Notes under the pieces: model-generated
The model's input: only the letters and a program-made list of their open reading frames with translations
Told to the model about the DNA's origin: nothing
Database searches by the model: none
In this document: in pieces, positions 31,009 through 39,375 of the stretch
Numbering within the stretch: the first letter of the stretch is position 1
How the letters are laid out: every line of letters starts with the position of its first letter
NCBI RefSeq assembly: GCF_001679785.1
Contig: NZ_CP016290.1
Coordinates: 493,599 to 557,598, forward strand
Reading direction: 5' to 3'
DNA length: 64,000 bases
Source of the DNA: Rhizobium leguminosarum
GTDB taxonomy: Bacteria > Pseudomonadota > Alphaproteobacteria > Rhizobiales > Rhizobiaceae
Made by a program: the position numbers and the translations under genes

Positions 31009-31380
31009 GATGGCACTTCACTCTCTATGCGATGAAAGGGCGGAAGGTAACCGGCAAGCGCTGCCGGCAGCCAATGACTTAAGGCGGCATGTAGAAGACG
31101 TCCTACGCGGCGATTGTCGGCGCCAGATGCTCCACCGATGTCCCCGTCGTGACAGGAAGACGCCGTCTTGATGCAGATGGAGCAGGAGCGACGACGTCGA
31201 GGGTTTTCCTCGCCGGAGACGCCGATGTACTCGACCCCTCGTTCTCAATCGCCGAGACAAGGAGGTCGGACCCTTGACCATGCGTAGATTCACAAAATGC
31301 GCCACAATTGCTTCCTGACGGTGTTGTAGTTCAATGGCTTTCTTATTCCGTCATTACGATATCGAATCGTTACATAGGCC

Positions 31381-31430
31381 GTCAACCGTCAATAAGCTGC
31401 CGCGCCAACAAACTTACCGCTCCGTCGGAA
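31381..31430 (+). repeat. Repeat copy C, related to copies A and B
   Basis: GTCAACCGTCAATAAGC and the following CCAACAAACTTACCGCTCCG match copy A in the same orientation with more mismatches. It lies just upstream of CYP112, whereas copy A lies just upstream of the idi fragment, so the repeat borders both remnants of the presumed gibberellin operon. Confidence 0.55.
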
Positions 31431-32013
31431 GGCCGTGCCTCATTGAATTTTCTCTTAGTGAAGGCGCAACGAGACAATTTCCTCAGCGATCCGCTCCGCG
31501 GTCTGGCGTGGGCTCGTCTTCGGCCGGGAGGAACGATCCCCATGATCGTGTGTCGGTTGCGGAGATCCGCCGCAAAGCGGGGATCAGCCATCCTGCTGAA
31601 CATCTGCAATACACTTCCCTTTGTCACGGTCGACGACACAGGTGCCCGTCATGCCAATCGCAATTTCCATACTACACAGATCGGCGGCGAACATTTCACC
31701 GCCTTTCGCGCTACGCCGTCGAAGTCGCGCCTGCCGGCGACATTGGCGCGAGCACCGGCCTATCGTAAGAGCGGCATGTTACGATGAGATGCGCATACGC
31801 CTTCTGCGGATGCTCCTTGCAGATGTGAGCGCGGCATCGCGCTCTCAATATCTCGTCTGTCGAGACTTGGACCGGGCAGGAACGAACCGTTACCCGAATG
31901 GGCCAATACCCGTTGGCGGGTGGACCAGCACACGATTCGGCACGAGCGAGCTCAACCTGTTTGCGAGATGCGCCCCGTCGCCCCAAGCGCTAAAACATTT
32001 ACGTACACACTGA

Positions 32014-32051
32014 GGATGTACAATTTGGAAAGCCTAGGATATAGTACATCC
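32014..32051. promoter_or_regulatory. Candidate VapBC operator
   Basis: Inverted arms GGATGTAC (32014-32021) and GTACATCC (32044-32051) flank 22 bases, 22 bases before the vapB ATG. Toxin-antitoxin operons of this class are usually repressed by the VapBC complex at such palindromes. No experiment supports this copy. Confidence 0.5.
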
Positions 32052-32073
32052 ACGTACGCACAAGGTTGATGAC

Positions 32074-32310
32074 ATGCACACCACTAAAGCTTTCAGGAAT
32101 GGAAATTCCCAGGCGGTTCGCATACCGGCGGAACTGGCGTTTGAGCGAACCGATGTTGAGTTGGAGATCGAGCGCATCGGCGACGAGCTTCGCATCCGTC
32201 CTGTGCATCGCTCCCTGGCCGGCGTTCTGGACGTATTCGCCCGTTTCTCTCCGGATTTCATGCGTGACGGAAGAGAGTCCCATGAGCAAGACGAGCGGGA
32301 TAAGATCTGA
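32074..32310 (+). CDS. vapB: VapB antitoxin (SpoVT/AbrB-type)
   Basis: A 78-residue protein. MHTTKAFRNGNSQAVRIPAE and the following LAFERTDVELEIERIGDELR form the swapped-hairpin AbrB fold of VapB antitoxins. The C-terminal tail (FARFSPDFMRDGRESHEQDE) is the likely toxin-binding peptide. The stop codon overlaps the toxin start by one base (TGATG), so the pair is co-translated. Confidence 0.9.
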   Translation: MHTTKAFRNGNSQAVRIPAELAFERTDVELEIERIGDELRIRPVHRSLAGVLDVFARFSPDFMRDGRESHEQDERDKI

Positions 32311-32729
32311 TGGCGCGCTACATGCTCGATACGAACATGTGTATCTACCTGATGAAAAACCAGCCGGAGCAGGTCGCTCGCCGCTTTGCCAGTTGCTACG
32401 TGGGGGACGTGGTGATGTCCGCCATCACCTTCGCGGAACTCGAGTATGGTGTTTCCGCATCCGATGATCCGGCACGAGAACTTGATAATCTCACCGCCCT
32501 GGCCGAACTGATCACGGTAGAGCCGTTTGGGATCGCAGCAGCGTGTGCCTACGGTCCGGTTCGAATGGCGACGAGAGACCGGAAGAAAGATCATCTCGAC
32601 AAACTGATCGCATCGCATGCGATCGCTCTGGACACGGTATTGGTGACCAACAACACGCGGGACTTCCTGGCGTATCCCGGACTGAAGCTCGAAAACTGGC
32701 TGGACGCGGAACGCAGAGAAACCAATTAA
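32310..32729 (+). CDS. vapC: VapC toxin, PIN-domain ribonuclease
   Basis: A 139-residue PIN-domain RNase. Acidic active-site residues are in YMLDTNMCIYLMKN (Asp), ITFAELEYGV (Glu) and DHLDKLIASHAIAL then VLVTNNTRDF (Asp residues). Free VapC cuts tRNA or rRNA and stops growth; VapB neutralises it. The pair may help maintain this plasmid. All catalytic residues are present, so it is probably active. Confidence 0.92.
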   Translation: MARYMLDTNMCIYLMKNQPEQVARRFASCYVGDVVMSAITFAELEYGVSASDDPARELDNLTALAELITVEPFGIAAACAYGPVRMATRDRKKDHLDKLIASHAIALDTVLVTNNTRDFLAYPGLKLENWLDAERRETN

Positions 32730-32851
32730 CCCGTCCCAGTGGCTATGCCGTGAGGAGCGGGCAGGGAGGGGACCTTGCCGGCGGTCGTGCCAGTAAGAGT
32801 GCCAACGACCAAGGCACGATCAGCGAAAAGGGCGATGTCAGGTTAACTTCT

Positions 32852-33193
32852 CTACCAGGCTGTTGAAGAAGTCTCCCGTTTGGCCTTTAGGATGTCCTCG
32901 TCGCCATTGTGATAAGCGAAAGTGATCTCGATCGAGCCGCTGTCGAGCAATTCGGCATGACCGTCACCTGAGACTTCGTCCATTTCGTCGCATCCGGCCC
33001 ATGTGAAGGAGACCATGGACGTGCTGTAGGCGAGATCGAGGCCCGCTTGCATCGCACCGAAGGCGATCTCGCCATGACCGGCCCTGATGGTGATTGTGGC
33101 GGGCTCGACCAGGTTGAGATAATCCCGATCCCACAGATCGGCCTCGACGATCCACCAGCGGCCAATCAGGCGGCAATTCGACGCCGCGCTCAT
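32852..33193 (-). CDS. Uncharacterised IS-associated protein
   Basis: A 113-residue protein, MSAASNCRLIGRWWIVEADL then WDRDYLNLVEPATITI and FTWAGCDEMDEVSGDGHAEL. From memory, very similar proteins occur widely in bacteria, often beside IS5-type transposases, without a known function. It overlaps the end of the transposase by four bases. Its TAG stop codon lies in the CTA target duplication, so the element borrows the stop from the host DNA. Confidence 0.7.
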   Translation of the reverse strand: MSAASNCRLIGRWWIVEADLWDRDYLNLVEPATITIRAGHGEIAFGAMQAGLDLAYSTSMVSFTWAGCDEMDEVSGDGHAELLDSGSIEITFAYHNGDEDILKAKRETSSTAW

Positions 33194-34369
33194 GACAGCA
33201 CTGCTATCAGTTTCGGTAACCGCACCAGATCATAGGCGGCGACCGCGAAGGTGAAGGCCCATACGACGCGGTCGCGGCCACGGAACTTCGTCTTATTCTG
33301 CCCGGCGACGGTTTTGATCCAGCCGAACGCCTCCTCGATGCGCTTGCGGATGCCCAAGCTGACCCGATAGCCGGAATGGCGCGTCGTGCGTCCATCAATG
33401 GCCGAGCGGCGACCATTGATGTTCTGCGCCACATGGGGCGTGACCTTCATCGACCGCAAATCTTTGACGAAGTCCTTTGTGTCATAGGCCTTGTCGGCAC
33501 CCAGCGTGATCGCTTGTGTCCGCTCAGTGAAGGGCCCGATCATGTGCAACGCCGCTACCCGTTCAGCATATCCGCTGGACTCTGTCAGATAGGCATCGAC
33601 CAGCAAGCCATGGCGATTTTCCATCAGCCCATGCCCCATGAAGCACAGCTTAGCCTCCTTGCCTTTTCCCTTCCTATAAAGCTTCGCATCCGGATCGGTC
33701 GTTGAAACATGCGTCTCGTTGGAGCGTCTCTCGCCATGGAAGTCTGCTTCCTTATTCCGGCCGCCCGCATCCAACGGTGGTTCGCCATGATCACCCCTTT
33801 GGGCCGTCCTTCGGCTTGAAGCTCTTGATCGACGCCCAAGCTTCGATCAGCGTGCCATCGACAGAGAAGTGGTCCGTTGACAGCAACCGCTTTACTTTGG
33901 GCTGCGAAAGGATCGCACCGAGGAACTTCGCGGCGATGTCGCCTTCCAGCAACCGGTCGCGGTTCTTCGAAAACACCGAATGGTCCCAAGCTGGATCGTC
34001 AATGCCAATGCCAACGAACCAGCGGAACAGAAGGTCGTATTCCAGCCGCTCCATCAAAAGCCGCTCAGAGCGGATCGAATAGAAGGCTTGCAAAAGCATG
34101 GCGCGGAGAAGCTTCTCAGGCGCGATCGATGGCCGCCCAATTGGCGAATAAAGCGCAGCGAACTCCCCTTCCAGTGAAACGAGCGCATCGTTCACGATCT
34201 GCCGAATTGCCCGTAGCGGATGATCTTTACGAACGCGATCCTCCAGATCGACATAGCTGAAGAGTTCGCCCGTCCTCACATCGCCGCCGCGCATGCATCA
34301 CTCCAAAAATCGACGAAGCGAGTGAATCACGGCGAAAGCCTCCAGACCAGCTTATTTTTCAATAGCCTG
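32855..34369. mobile_element. IS5-family insertion sequence with passenger gene
   Basis: About 1515 bp. Ends carry imperfect inverted repeats (left CAGGCTGTTGAAGAA, right TTTTTCAATAGCCTG), flanked by direct CTA at 32852-32854 and 34370-34372. It contains a frameshifted transposase and a small passenger gene, both on the minus strand. The exact terminal base on the left is uncertain by one position. Confidence 0.8.
33190..34294 (-). pseudogene. IS5-family transposase, one frameshift
   Basis: The upstream half (VRTGELFSYVDLEDRVRKDH, GRPSIAPEKLLRAMLLQAFY, LFRWFVGIGIDDPAWDHSVF, DHFSVDGTLIEAWASIKSF) has the first Asp; the downstream half (ITLGADKAYDTKDFVKDLRS, RKRIEEAFGWIKTVAGQNKT) has the second Asp and the Glu. 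A frameshift in a G/C run near 33780 separates them. A single slip could restore it, so programmed frameshifting or a sequencing error cannot be excluded. Confidence 0.88.
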
Positions 34370-34372
34370 CTA

Positions 34373-34810
34373 GACCTTGACGGCGGCCATCAGCTCCTCA
34401 ATGACAAAGGCCCTCGCCACATATTCCGGTCGCTTAGTGTCAATTGCCCCGACAGTTGTCGTTTTGGTCAAAGCGACCATGGCAGACGTTTACGGCCGTT
34501 GTGCCAAGGCCCAGGCTTCGCGGACATACATGGTATCGGCGAAGGTCATGGCGCGCTGGATCGATTGCTTCACCTGCGAAGGCCCGCCGCGATAGAGGAA
34601 CATTCGTCCGGTCGAAGACTGACCCACGCCCGAGCCCGGAGCGAGTCGCTGAGGAAATGCTTCGCTACGCTCTCACGAAGAGGAGCAATACAAATACATC
34701 AGATGAGGCTGCCGCTTCGATAGAGCAATGAGGCGAAGTATATTGACTGCTGTCTACCCCAGGCCGTAATAGAACCGTCATTCATTACAAAACCCGTCAC
34801 GAGGCTATTT
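34373..34810. other. Gap without a supported gene
   Basis: About 440 bases. Overlapping short frames show only weak, unconvincing resemblance to known proteins. The last 60 bases share sequence with the DNA before the broken repA at 17479, including GCTATTTATGCC, so this is the leader of the ParA-like gene. Confidence 0.4.
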
Positions 34811-36076
34811 ATGCCAAATTCTGAGAAACAGGACGATCAAGAGCGTATAATGGAGCGCGTTCAGCGCCATGGCGATAGTATCTGGGCTCGCATAAAGGCG
34901 CAGGGCGTGGCTACCAGAGCACCATTTCCAGACCCCAGGTCCTTGCGCTCGTTCTCGTTGGGCGAGGTCGCTGAGATTCTCGGTGTGTCGGGCAGCTATC
35001 TGCGCCAGTTGTCAATTGATGGGCTGGGGCCAACACCGGAGTTAGGGACCGCAGGACGGCGCTCCTATACGCTTCGACAGATCAATGAACTCCGTGCCTA
35101 TCTCGCTTCGTCCCGTCCGAAAGAGGCTTTGAAGTTTTGCCCGCGGCGGCGCGAGGGTGATAAGCTGCAGATCATCTCGGTAGTCGCCGGCCCCGCAAGC
35201 ACCACCACATCGTTTTATCTGGCGCAGGGCCTTGCACTTCAAGGTTTCCGCGTTCTCGCTATAGATCTCGATTCGCACGGCTCGTTGTCTGGGATGTTCG
35301 GTTATTACTCCTTTGGTTATCCAGTCCACAATGCGAGCATCTATGCGGCGATACGCTTTGATGACGATCAGGATAGTATCCGGTCCGTAATCCAACCCAC
35401 CCCTTTTGATGGTCTTGATCTCGTTCCGGGTTCTGCCGAGCTCTCTTTTTTTGAAGAGGACTGTGGCCGACGCTTCCGTAGCGAGAACTTCAGGTACCCG
35501 GACGCTAGCATCAGGATGGTGTCTGCGCTTCAGGAAGTCGACGCGGATTATGACGTGGTCGTTCTATCCTGCGGAGATGGAGGCTTTCTGACCACGGGTG
35601 CATATGAAGCAGCAACCGGCGTTCTGGTGACGGTCCGCCCTGAGATGCCTGACATAGTGTCAATGACCTCGTCCCTCTACTCTTTCACGCATTTCGTCGC
35701 ACTGATCGAAAGGGCTGGGAGGACCGTAAATCATGATTTCTTCAAATATCTGGTGACAAGGCACGATCCGCGTGATGTCTCACAGCAGAAGTCAATCGCA
35801 ATGTTGCGGGAATCCCTGGGGGATGATCTGTTGACAGCAACCGTCTGGGAGTCGGACGCGATCCGGCAAGCGTGGAACAAAGGCCGATCATTGTATGAGC
35901 TCTCAAGCGGAGCGGTAGGCCGATCGTCGTACGAGCAAGCGATGAAATCGCTGAATTCCGCCAATGCAGAGATAATGGACATCATGTCCGAGGTTTGGGG
36001 CCGCGCCCCGTTCTATGTCTCGCAGGCTTCGCGCGCGACGACTGCAGGTAAGGCGAGTTCCGAATCCAGGGGCTAA
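34811..36076 (+). CDS. ParA-type RepA homologue with degenerate Walker A, without repB or repC
   Basis: A 421-residue relative of RepA of repABC plasmids, which normally segregates the plasmid and represses the operon. Order: N-terminal helix-turn-helix (FSLGEVAEILGVSGSYLRQL), the RRSYTLRQINELRAYL region and the ATPase domain. Usual RepA has a KGGxGKTTT Walker A loop; here it is VVAGPASTTTSFYLAQ, without either lysine. The later GFRVLAIDLDSHGSLSGMFG keeps an Asp but not DPQ. ATP hydrolysis is therefore unlikely. No repB, repC or parS follows. It could be a DNA-binding repressor or a decaying orphan. Confidence 0.8.
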   Translation: MPNSEKQDDQERIMERVQRHGDSIWARIKAQGVATRAPFPDPRSLRSFSLGEVAEILGVSGSYLRQLSIDGLGPTPELGTAGRRSYTLRQINELRAYLASSRPKEALKFCPRRREGDKLQIISVVAGPASTTTSFYLAQGLALQGFRVLAIDLDSHGSLSGMFGYYSFGYPVHNASIYAAIRFDDDQDSIRSVIQPTPFDGLDLVPGSAELSFFEEDCGRRFRSENFRYPDASIRMVSALQEVDADYDVVVLSCGDGGFLTTGAYEAATGVLVTVRPEMPDIVSMTSSLYSFTHFVALIERAGRTVNHDFFKYLVTRHDPRDVSQQKSIAMLRESLGDDLLTATVWESDAIRQAWNKGRSLYELSSGAVGRSSYEQAMKSLNSANAEIMDIMSEVWGRAPFYVSQASRATTAGKASSESRG

Positions 36077-36297
36077 GCAAGTGAGCTCACGTATTTAGCG
36101 CAGACGCGTGCGCTCGACGGATAAGGACCTCAGCGAGAAGATCACATCGGCAGAGGAAAACTAGGATGTGTTTCGGCGTGCAAAAATTGGATGCCGATAA
36201 GGGGTGAATTTTGAATTTTGGATGCTGACTGACACACTTACTTCCTCATGCGCGCGCGCCGAGGTGGCCGACTTCTGCGCCGCCGCGTGGCCGGTTT

Positions 36298-37005
36298 TTA
36301 CTCCGCCATTGACAACAATGTCTGCGACCAGCTCTCTTTCTTATTCCGGGCACGAAGATTACCCTCCAGCACAAGATCAGGAACGCAGTAAATTATCGCT
36401 CTCAATTGCCGATCAACATTTGCGATCGCCCCATTCTTGTTTCGCTTATCAATAAGCTCCAAAAGCTCGTTCATTTCATCTCTGATATACGATAGACGCT
36501 CCGGCCGTTGCAAGTCCAAAAAGCGAATGTATCTCGTCCGAATGTTGAACTCATGAACGAGGTCAAGCATTCTTCCGTTGTTCCCAGCCTCTGCGACCCC
36601 TTCATAAAATACCTCGAGGAACTGCCCGAACAAGTCATAGTCGTCAGACCTGGGGATCGTTGGAAGCACCGGCCACGTCCTAGAATGCTCATCTAGGTTT
36701 TCTCTAATAACATGCTGGAGGATTGTGTTGGCAACACCATATTCATCCGAGATTTTCTTTGTATCGAGTTTCTTGGTGTAGTAGCCATTGCGCGGAGAGC
36801 CCACGATGTAATTTTCGGTTTCGAGCTGAATCAATGCCTCGCGCACCGGGGTAACGCTGGTTTCAAGGAGATCGCTGATTGCACTCGGATCGAGTCGCGT
36901 ATCAGGGGGCACCTGAAAATCGACAACAAGCTTCTTCAATCCTTTATAGGCTTTATTGGCCTTGGACCGGGCCCATCCTGGTTTATCTTCGTGCTGCTTA
37001 TACAT
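36298..37005 (-). CDS. GntR-family regulator (FCD subgroup)
   Basis: A 235-residue regulator starting at the ATG behind GAGGAG (MYKQHEDKPGWARSKANKAY). The winged helix is DPSAISDLLETSVTPVREAL then IQLETENYIVGSPRNGYY. The C-terminal helical domain (YDLFGQFLEVFYEGVAEAGN, IRTRYIRFLDLQR) is FCD-like, though shorter and with less clear metal-binding His residues. It probably responds to an organic acid. No catabolic genes are adjacent, so the target is unknown. Confidence 0.75.
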   Translation of the reverse strand: MYKQHEDKPGWARSKANKAYKGLKKLVVDFQVPPDTRLDPSAISDLLETSVTPVREALIQLETENYIVGSPRNGYYTKKLDTKKISDEYGVANTILQHVIRENLDEHSRTWPVLPTIPRSDDYDLFGQFLEVFYEGVAEAGNNGRMLDLVHEFNIRTRYIRFLDLQRPERLSYIRDEMNELLELIDKRNKNGAIANVDRQLRAIIYCVPDLVLEGNLRARNKKESWSQTLLSMAE

Positions 37006-37132
37006 GCGTTCTCCTCGGAGCATGGGTTCTGTTATTCAAAGAAGATTGAGCTGCAGCTCCACTCCTGGCGTTGGCATGTAAATTCTCCTCCATAGCGTAC
37101 CGCGGCATACATGCTCGCATTGTGGACGGGAA

Positions 37133-37255
37133 TCATACTCGAGAAATAACCGAACTTTCCGACAATGAGCCGGACTGGAAGTGCGTGAGCGGCTCGCCAA
37201 GCACCCCGTACGGCACTTTAAGCGAAGGAGCCGGGGACCCTAGACGCAACGCCAT
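37133..37255 (-). pseudogene. N-terminal fragment of a TlpA-like protein
   Basis: ATGGCG, preceded by GGAG, opens MALRLGSPAPSLKVPYGVLG then EPLTHFQSG, which parallels MASGLNSGSPAPSIKVQRWL then RGDPLSNFQLG at 17964. The match ends there and the frame stops after about 40 codons. It is divergent from the LacI gene, with the two palindromic operators in between, so it was probably the regulated gene before truncation. Confidence 0.6.
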
Positions 37256-37318
37256 GTTTATCTCCATAGTCAGTAGTTCGCGTGATTCAATGCACATAAT
37301 ATTCTCTCGCTCCTGACG

Positions 37319-37332
37319 TGGAAGCGCTTCCA
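37319..37332. promoter_or_regulatory. LacI-family operator 1
   Basis: Perfect 14-base palindrome TGGAAGCGCTTCCA with the central CG typical of LacI/GalR operators. It lies 128 bases before the LacI start codon in the divergent intergenic region. Confidence 0.85.
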
Positions 37333-37373
37333 TGATACATATTTCGACTTTCGCTTCCTCGTCAAGAAAATGT

Positions 37374-37387
37374 TGGAAGCGCTTCCA
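37374..37387. promoter_or_regulatory. LacI-family operator 2
   Basis: A second identical TGGAAGCGCTTCCA, 55 bases from the first (centre to centre). Two identical sites suggest looping or side-by-side repression, and autoregulation of the adjacent lacI-type gene. Confidence 0.85.
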
Positions 37388-37459
37388 CGGATTCGCTATT
37401 GGTAGTTTGGGGGATTGATTTATCGATTCCATCACGCTCGGTATTAGGAGGAAGTCTAG

Positions 37460-38464
37460 TTGGACAGCACGGTTCGGTTGTCAGACGTCGCTAAACGGGC
37501 GGAGGTCGGCGTTGGCACGGTTTCGCGAGTTTTGAATGGTTCGGCTAAGGTTTCGGCCGCAACGCGACAAAAGGTCCGGGCCATTATTGATGAACTCGGC
37601 TACGTTCCCAACGAGGTAGCTCGGAGTTTGGCAGCTAATCGAACGCGTTTGGTCGCCGCAATAATCCCGGTGATTGGTTACACGCAGCATGCTGAAATAT
37701 TACAGGGCATGGCCGATGTCCTGCATAAGCACGACATGATGTTGATGATAGGGGCATCGGGGTATTCGGACCAAGTCGAACTGCAGGCCGTCAAAGCCTT
37801 TCTGGCTCGGAGGCCCGATGCCATCTATATCACAGGGGTCCGTCATACGGAGGCCGTACGCACTATTTTGCAGCAATCGGGAATCCCCGTTGTAGAAGGG
37901 AGCAACTTGACCGATTCTCCTATCGACGCTGTCGTTGGATACTCCAATTTCGATGCCAGCGTCGATCTGACAAGACTGCTCATTGCTCGTGGTTATCGCC
38001 GCGTCTGGCACGTGACTGTCACCAAAGACTTCAACGACCGTATCGATGACCGCTTGGCGGGTTTCCGTTGGGTGACCTCTACGGGGACTGAAGTCGAAGC
38101 GGACGTCATCCGCTGTGAAAATAGTTTCGATGGCGGAGCGGAGGCCGTCCGGCTGGCGCTGGCGTCCAACATCAATGTGGAAGCCCTGACGTTCGCTACT
38201 GATGTCATGGCCGTCGGAGGCTTATTGGAGTGCCAACGGCGAGGGATCAATGTTCCCGAGCAGCTTGCTATTGCGGGTTTTGACGACCTCCCCATAGCAG
38301 CGTCGACAAATCCTTCCCTGACAACCGTGAAAGTCGACCGGGTGGGCCTTGGTCGAAGAGCTGCAGAAATTATCGTCAACCGGCTTCAAGGCAACCACAC
38401 CTACTCCCAGATAGTCGACGTCGGATTCCAAGTGGTGGAACGAGATAGTACACGGCGCCCGTGA
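37460..38464 (+). CDS. LacI-family transcriptional regulator
   Basis: A 334-residue repressor starting at TTG, chosen because GGAGG lies ten bases upstream and VRLSDVAKRAEVGVGTVSRV then LNGSAKVS is the canonical LacI headpiece with recognition helix and hinge (VPNEVARSLAANRTR). The rest is a type I periplasmic-binding-protein fold with the usual ending GFDDLPIAASTNPSLTTVKV. GntR/gluconate repressor-like members are close. Effector probably a sugar or sugar acid. It most likely binds the two palindromes upstream. Its former target seems truncated. Confidence 0.9.
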   Translation: MDSTVRLSDVAKRAEVGVGTVSRVLNGSAKVSAATRQKVRAIIDELGYVPNEVARSLAANRTRLVAAIIPVIGYTQHAEILQGMADVLHKHDMMLMIGASGYSDQVELQAVKAFLARRPDAIYITGVRHTEAVRTILQQSGIPVVEGSNLTDSPIDAVVGYSNFDASVDLTRLLIARGYRRVWHVTVTKDFNDRIDDRLAGFRWVTSTGTEVEADVIRCENSFDGGAEAVRLALASNINVEALTFATDVMAVGGLLECQRRGINVPEQLAIAGFDDLPIAASTNPSLTTVKVDRVGLGRRAAEIIVNRLQGNHTYSQIVDVGFQVVERDSTRRP

Positions 38465-38544
38465 TCGAGTCGCTGCAGTGAAGCTCGACGGGCTTGTCGC
38501 AAAGATTTTCGCCCGCTGCGATTGTCCCCTACAAGGTGCGGATT

Positions 38545-39085
38545 TCAGACTTTGTTAACCTTTTGAAGTCCGAAGAGGCGCGCAAGCAGATCGTTCTGGT
38601 CGTTGGCAGTCCAATCACCTGAAAAGCCAAAGCCTTTCCTCAGCCATAGCATCGCCTCGAAACCCGCGATCGTTCGCCGCGCGGTTTTGAAAGATTGAAA
38701 GCCACCGATTTGGGGCATGTTCTTTTTCACCCGGAAATGGTCGCTCTCGATGCCCTGCTGAAGATGCTTGGTGACATAATGCACCGGGTCCGGATGGAGA
38801 AGCCCATCGTCAACCGACGTTTTGATCGTCGATGGGAACGTATTGGCACCGTCAGTGCCGATCTTTGTCGGTGCCAGCAGGGCTCGTCTTTCAGCATCTT
38901 GCGGAAGAACCGCTTGGCGGCATCGAGATCCCGCTTGGCTGTCAACAGGAAATCCACCGGATTTCCGTGTTTGTCGATGGCCCGATACAAATATCCTACT
39001 TGCCGATAATCGAAAAGCGGCTTCGCCTGTTTCGCCGGCCACATTGCGGCTCTGTTCGCGTCGATGAGACCTACGTCAAGATCCG
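38545..39085 (-). pseudogene. IS6-family transposase, frameshifted and rearranged by inversion
   Basis: On the minus strand: YLYRAIDKHGNPVDFLLTAK and RDLDAAKRFFRKMLK, then after a frameshift TKIGTDGANTFPS, VKKNMPQIGGFQSFKTARRT and IAGFEAMLWLRKGFGF, the C-terminal two thirds of an IS6 transposase. The immediately preceding part, RVDETYVKIRGNW, occurs at 39056-39095 on the plus strand, so a small inversion separates the halves. Not functional. Confidence 0.8.
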
Positions 39086-39099
39086 CGGCAACTGGCGTG

Positions 39100-39375
39100 C
39101 CCGATGGCATCACATCTGTTCTGTGCGCGACAACCCCACATTCTGCTCAACCTCCCGCTCGGAAGCCCGAGACTTTAACATTTGCCGGCGGTGGCAGCCC
39201 TGGCGATCGAGATGCAAATATATTCGGATATAAATTCAAATATAGCTCCCTCATAAGTGGTTGATTTAGCGGTTAATTTCACGGAATCACGCCAACTATA
39301 CCGAAATATATCACAGTATATTCTGGTATATCCGAAAATATACTTGCGTCGACCGCGATTTTTCATCAAACCTGA
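39100..39375. other. AT-rich stretch with inverted repeats upstream of the IS5-type element
   Basis: No gene. The DNA is much richer in A and T than its surroundings. ATATATTCGGATATA near 39218-39232 and TATATCCGAAAATATA near 39326-39341 form inverted arms about 95 bases apart, with a related ATACCGAAATATAT near 39299-39312. This may be a former promoter or operator region for the pepM operon, now separated from it by the IS insertion. Confidence 0.45.

Larger units (their letters stand above)
31009..32073. other. Gap with repeat copy C and IS3-like debris
   Basis: About 1.06 kb. At 31381-31430 lies a looser direct copy of the repeat found at 16092-16158. Near 31440-31600 a frame with FSLSEGATRQFPQRSAPRSG and VSVAEIRRKAGIS resembles the start of an IS3-type OrfA. 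No intact gene is seen. No CYP115 remnant could be recognised upstream of CYP112. Confidence 0.4.

Noticed and set aside
31009..31100. Sigma-54/NifA-type promoter upstream of CYP112
   Set aside because: I looked for the -24/-12 pattern expected of a symbiotic operon and found no convincing match.
34377..34731. Possible oxidoreductase-like fragment in the gap after the IS5-type element
   Set aside because: The resemblance was a few residues only and could not be extended.
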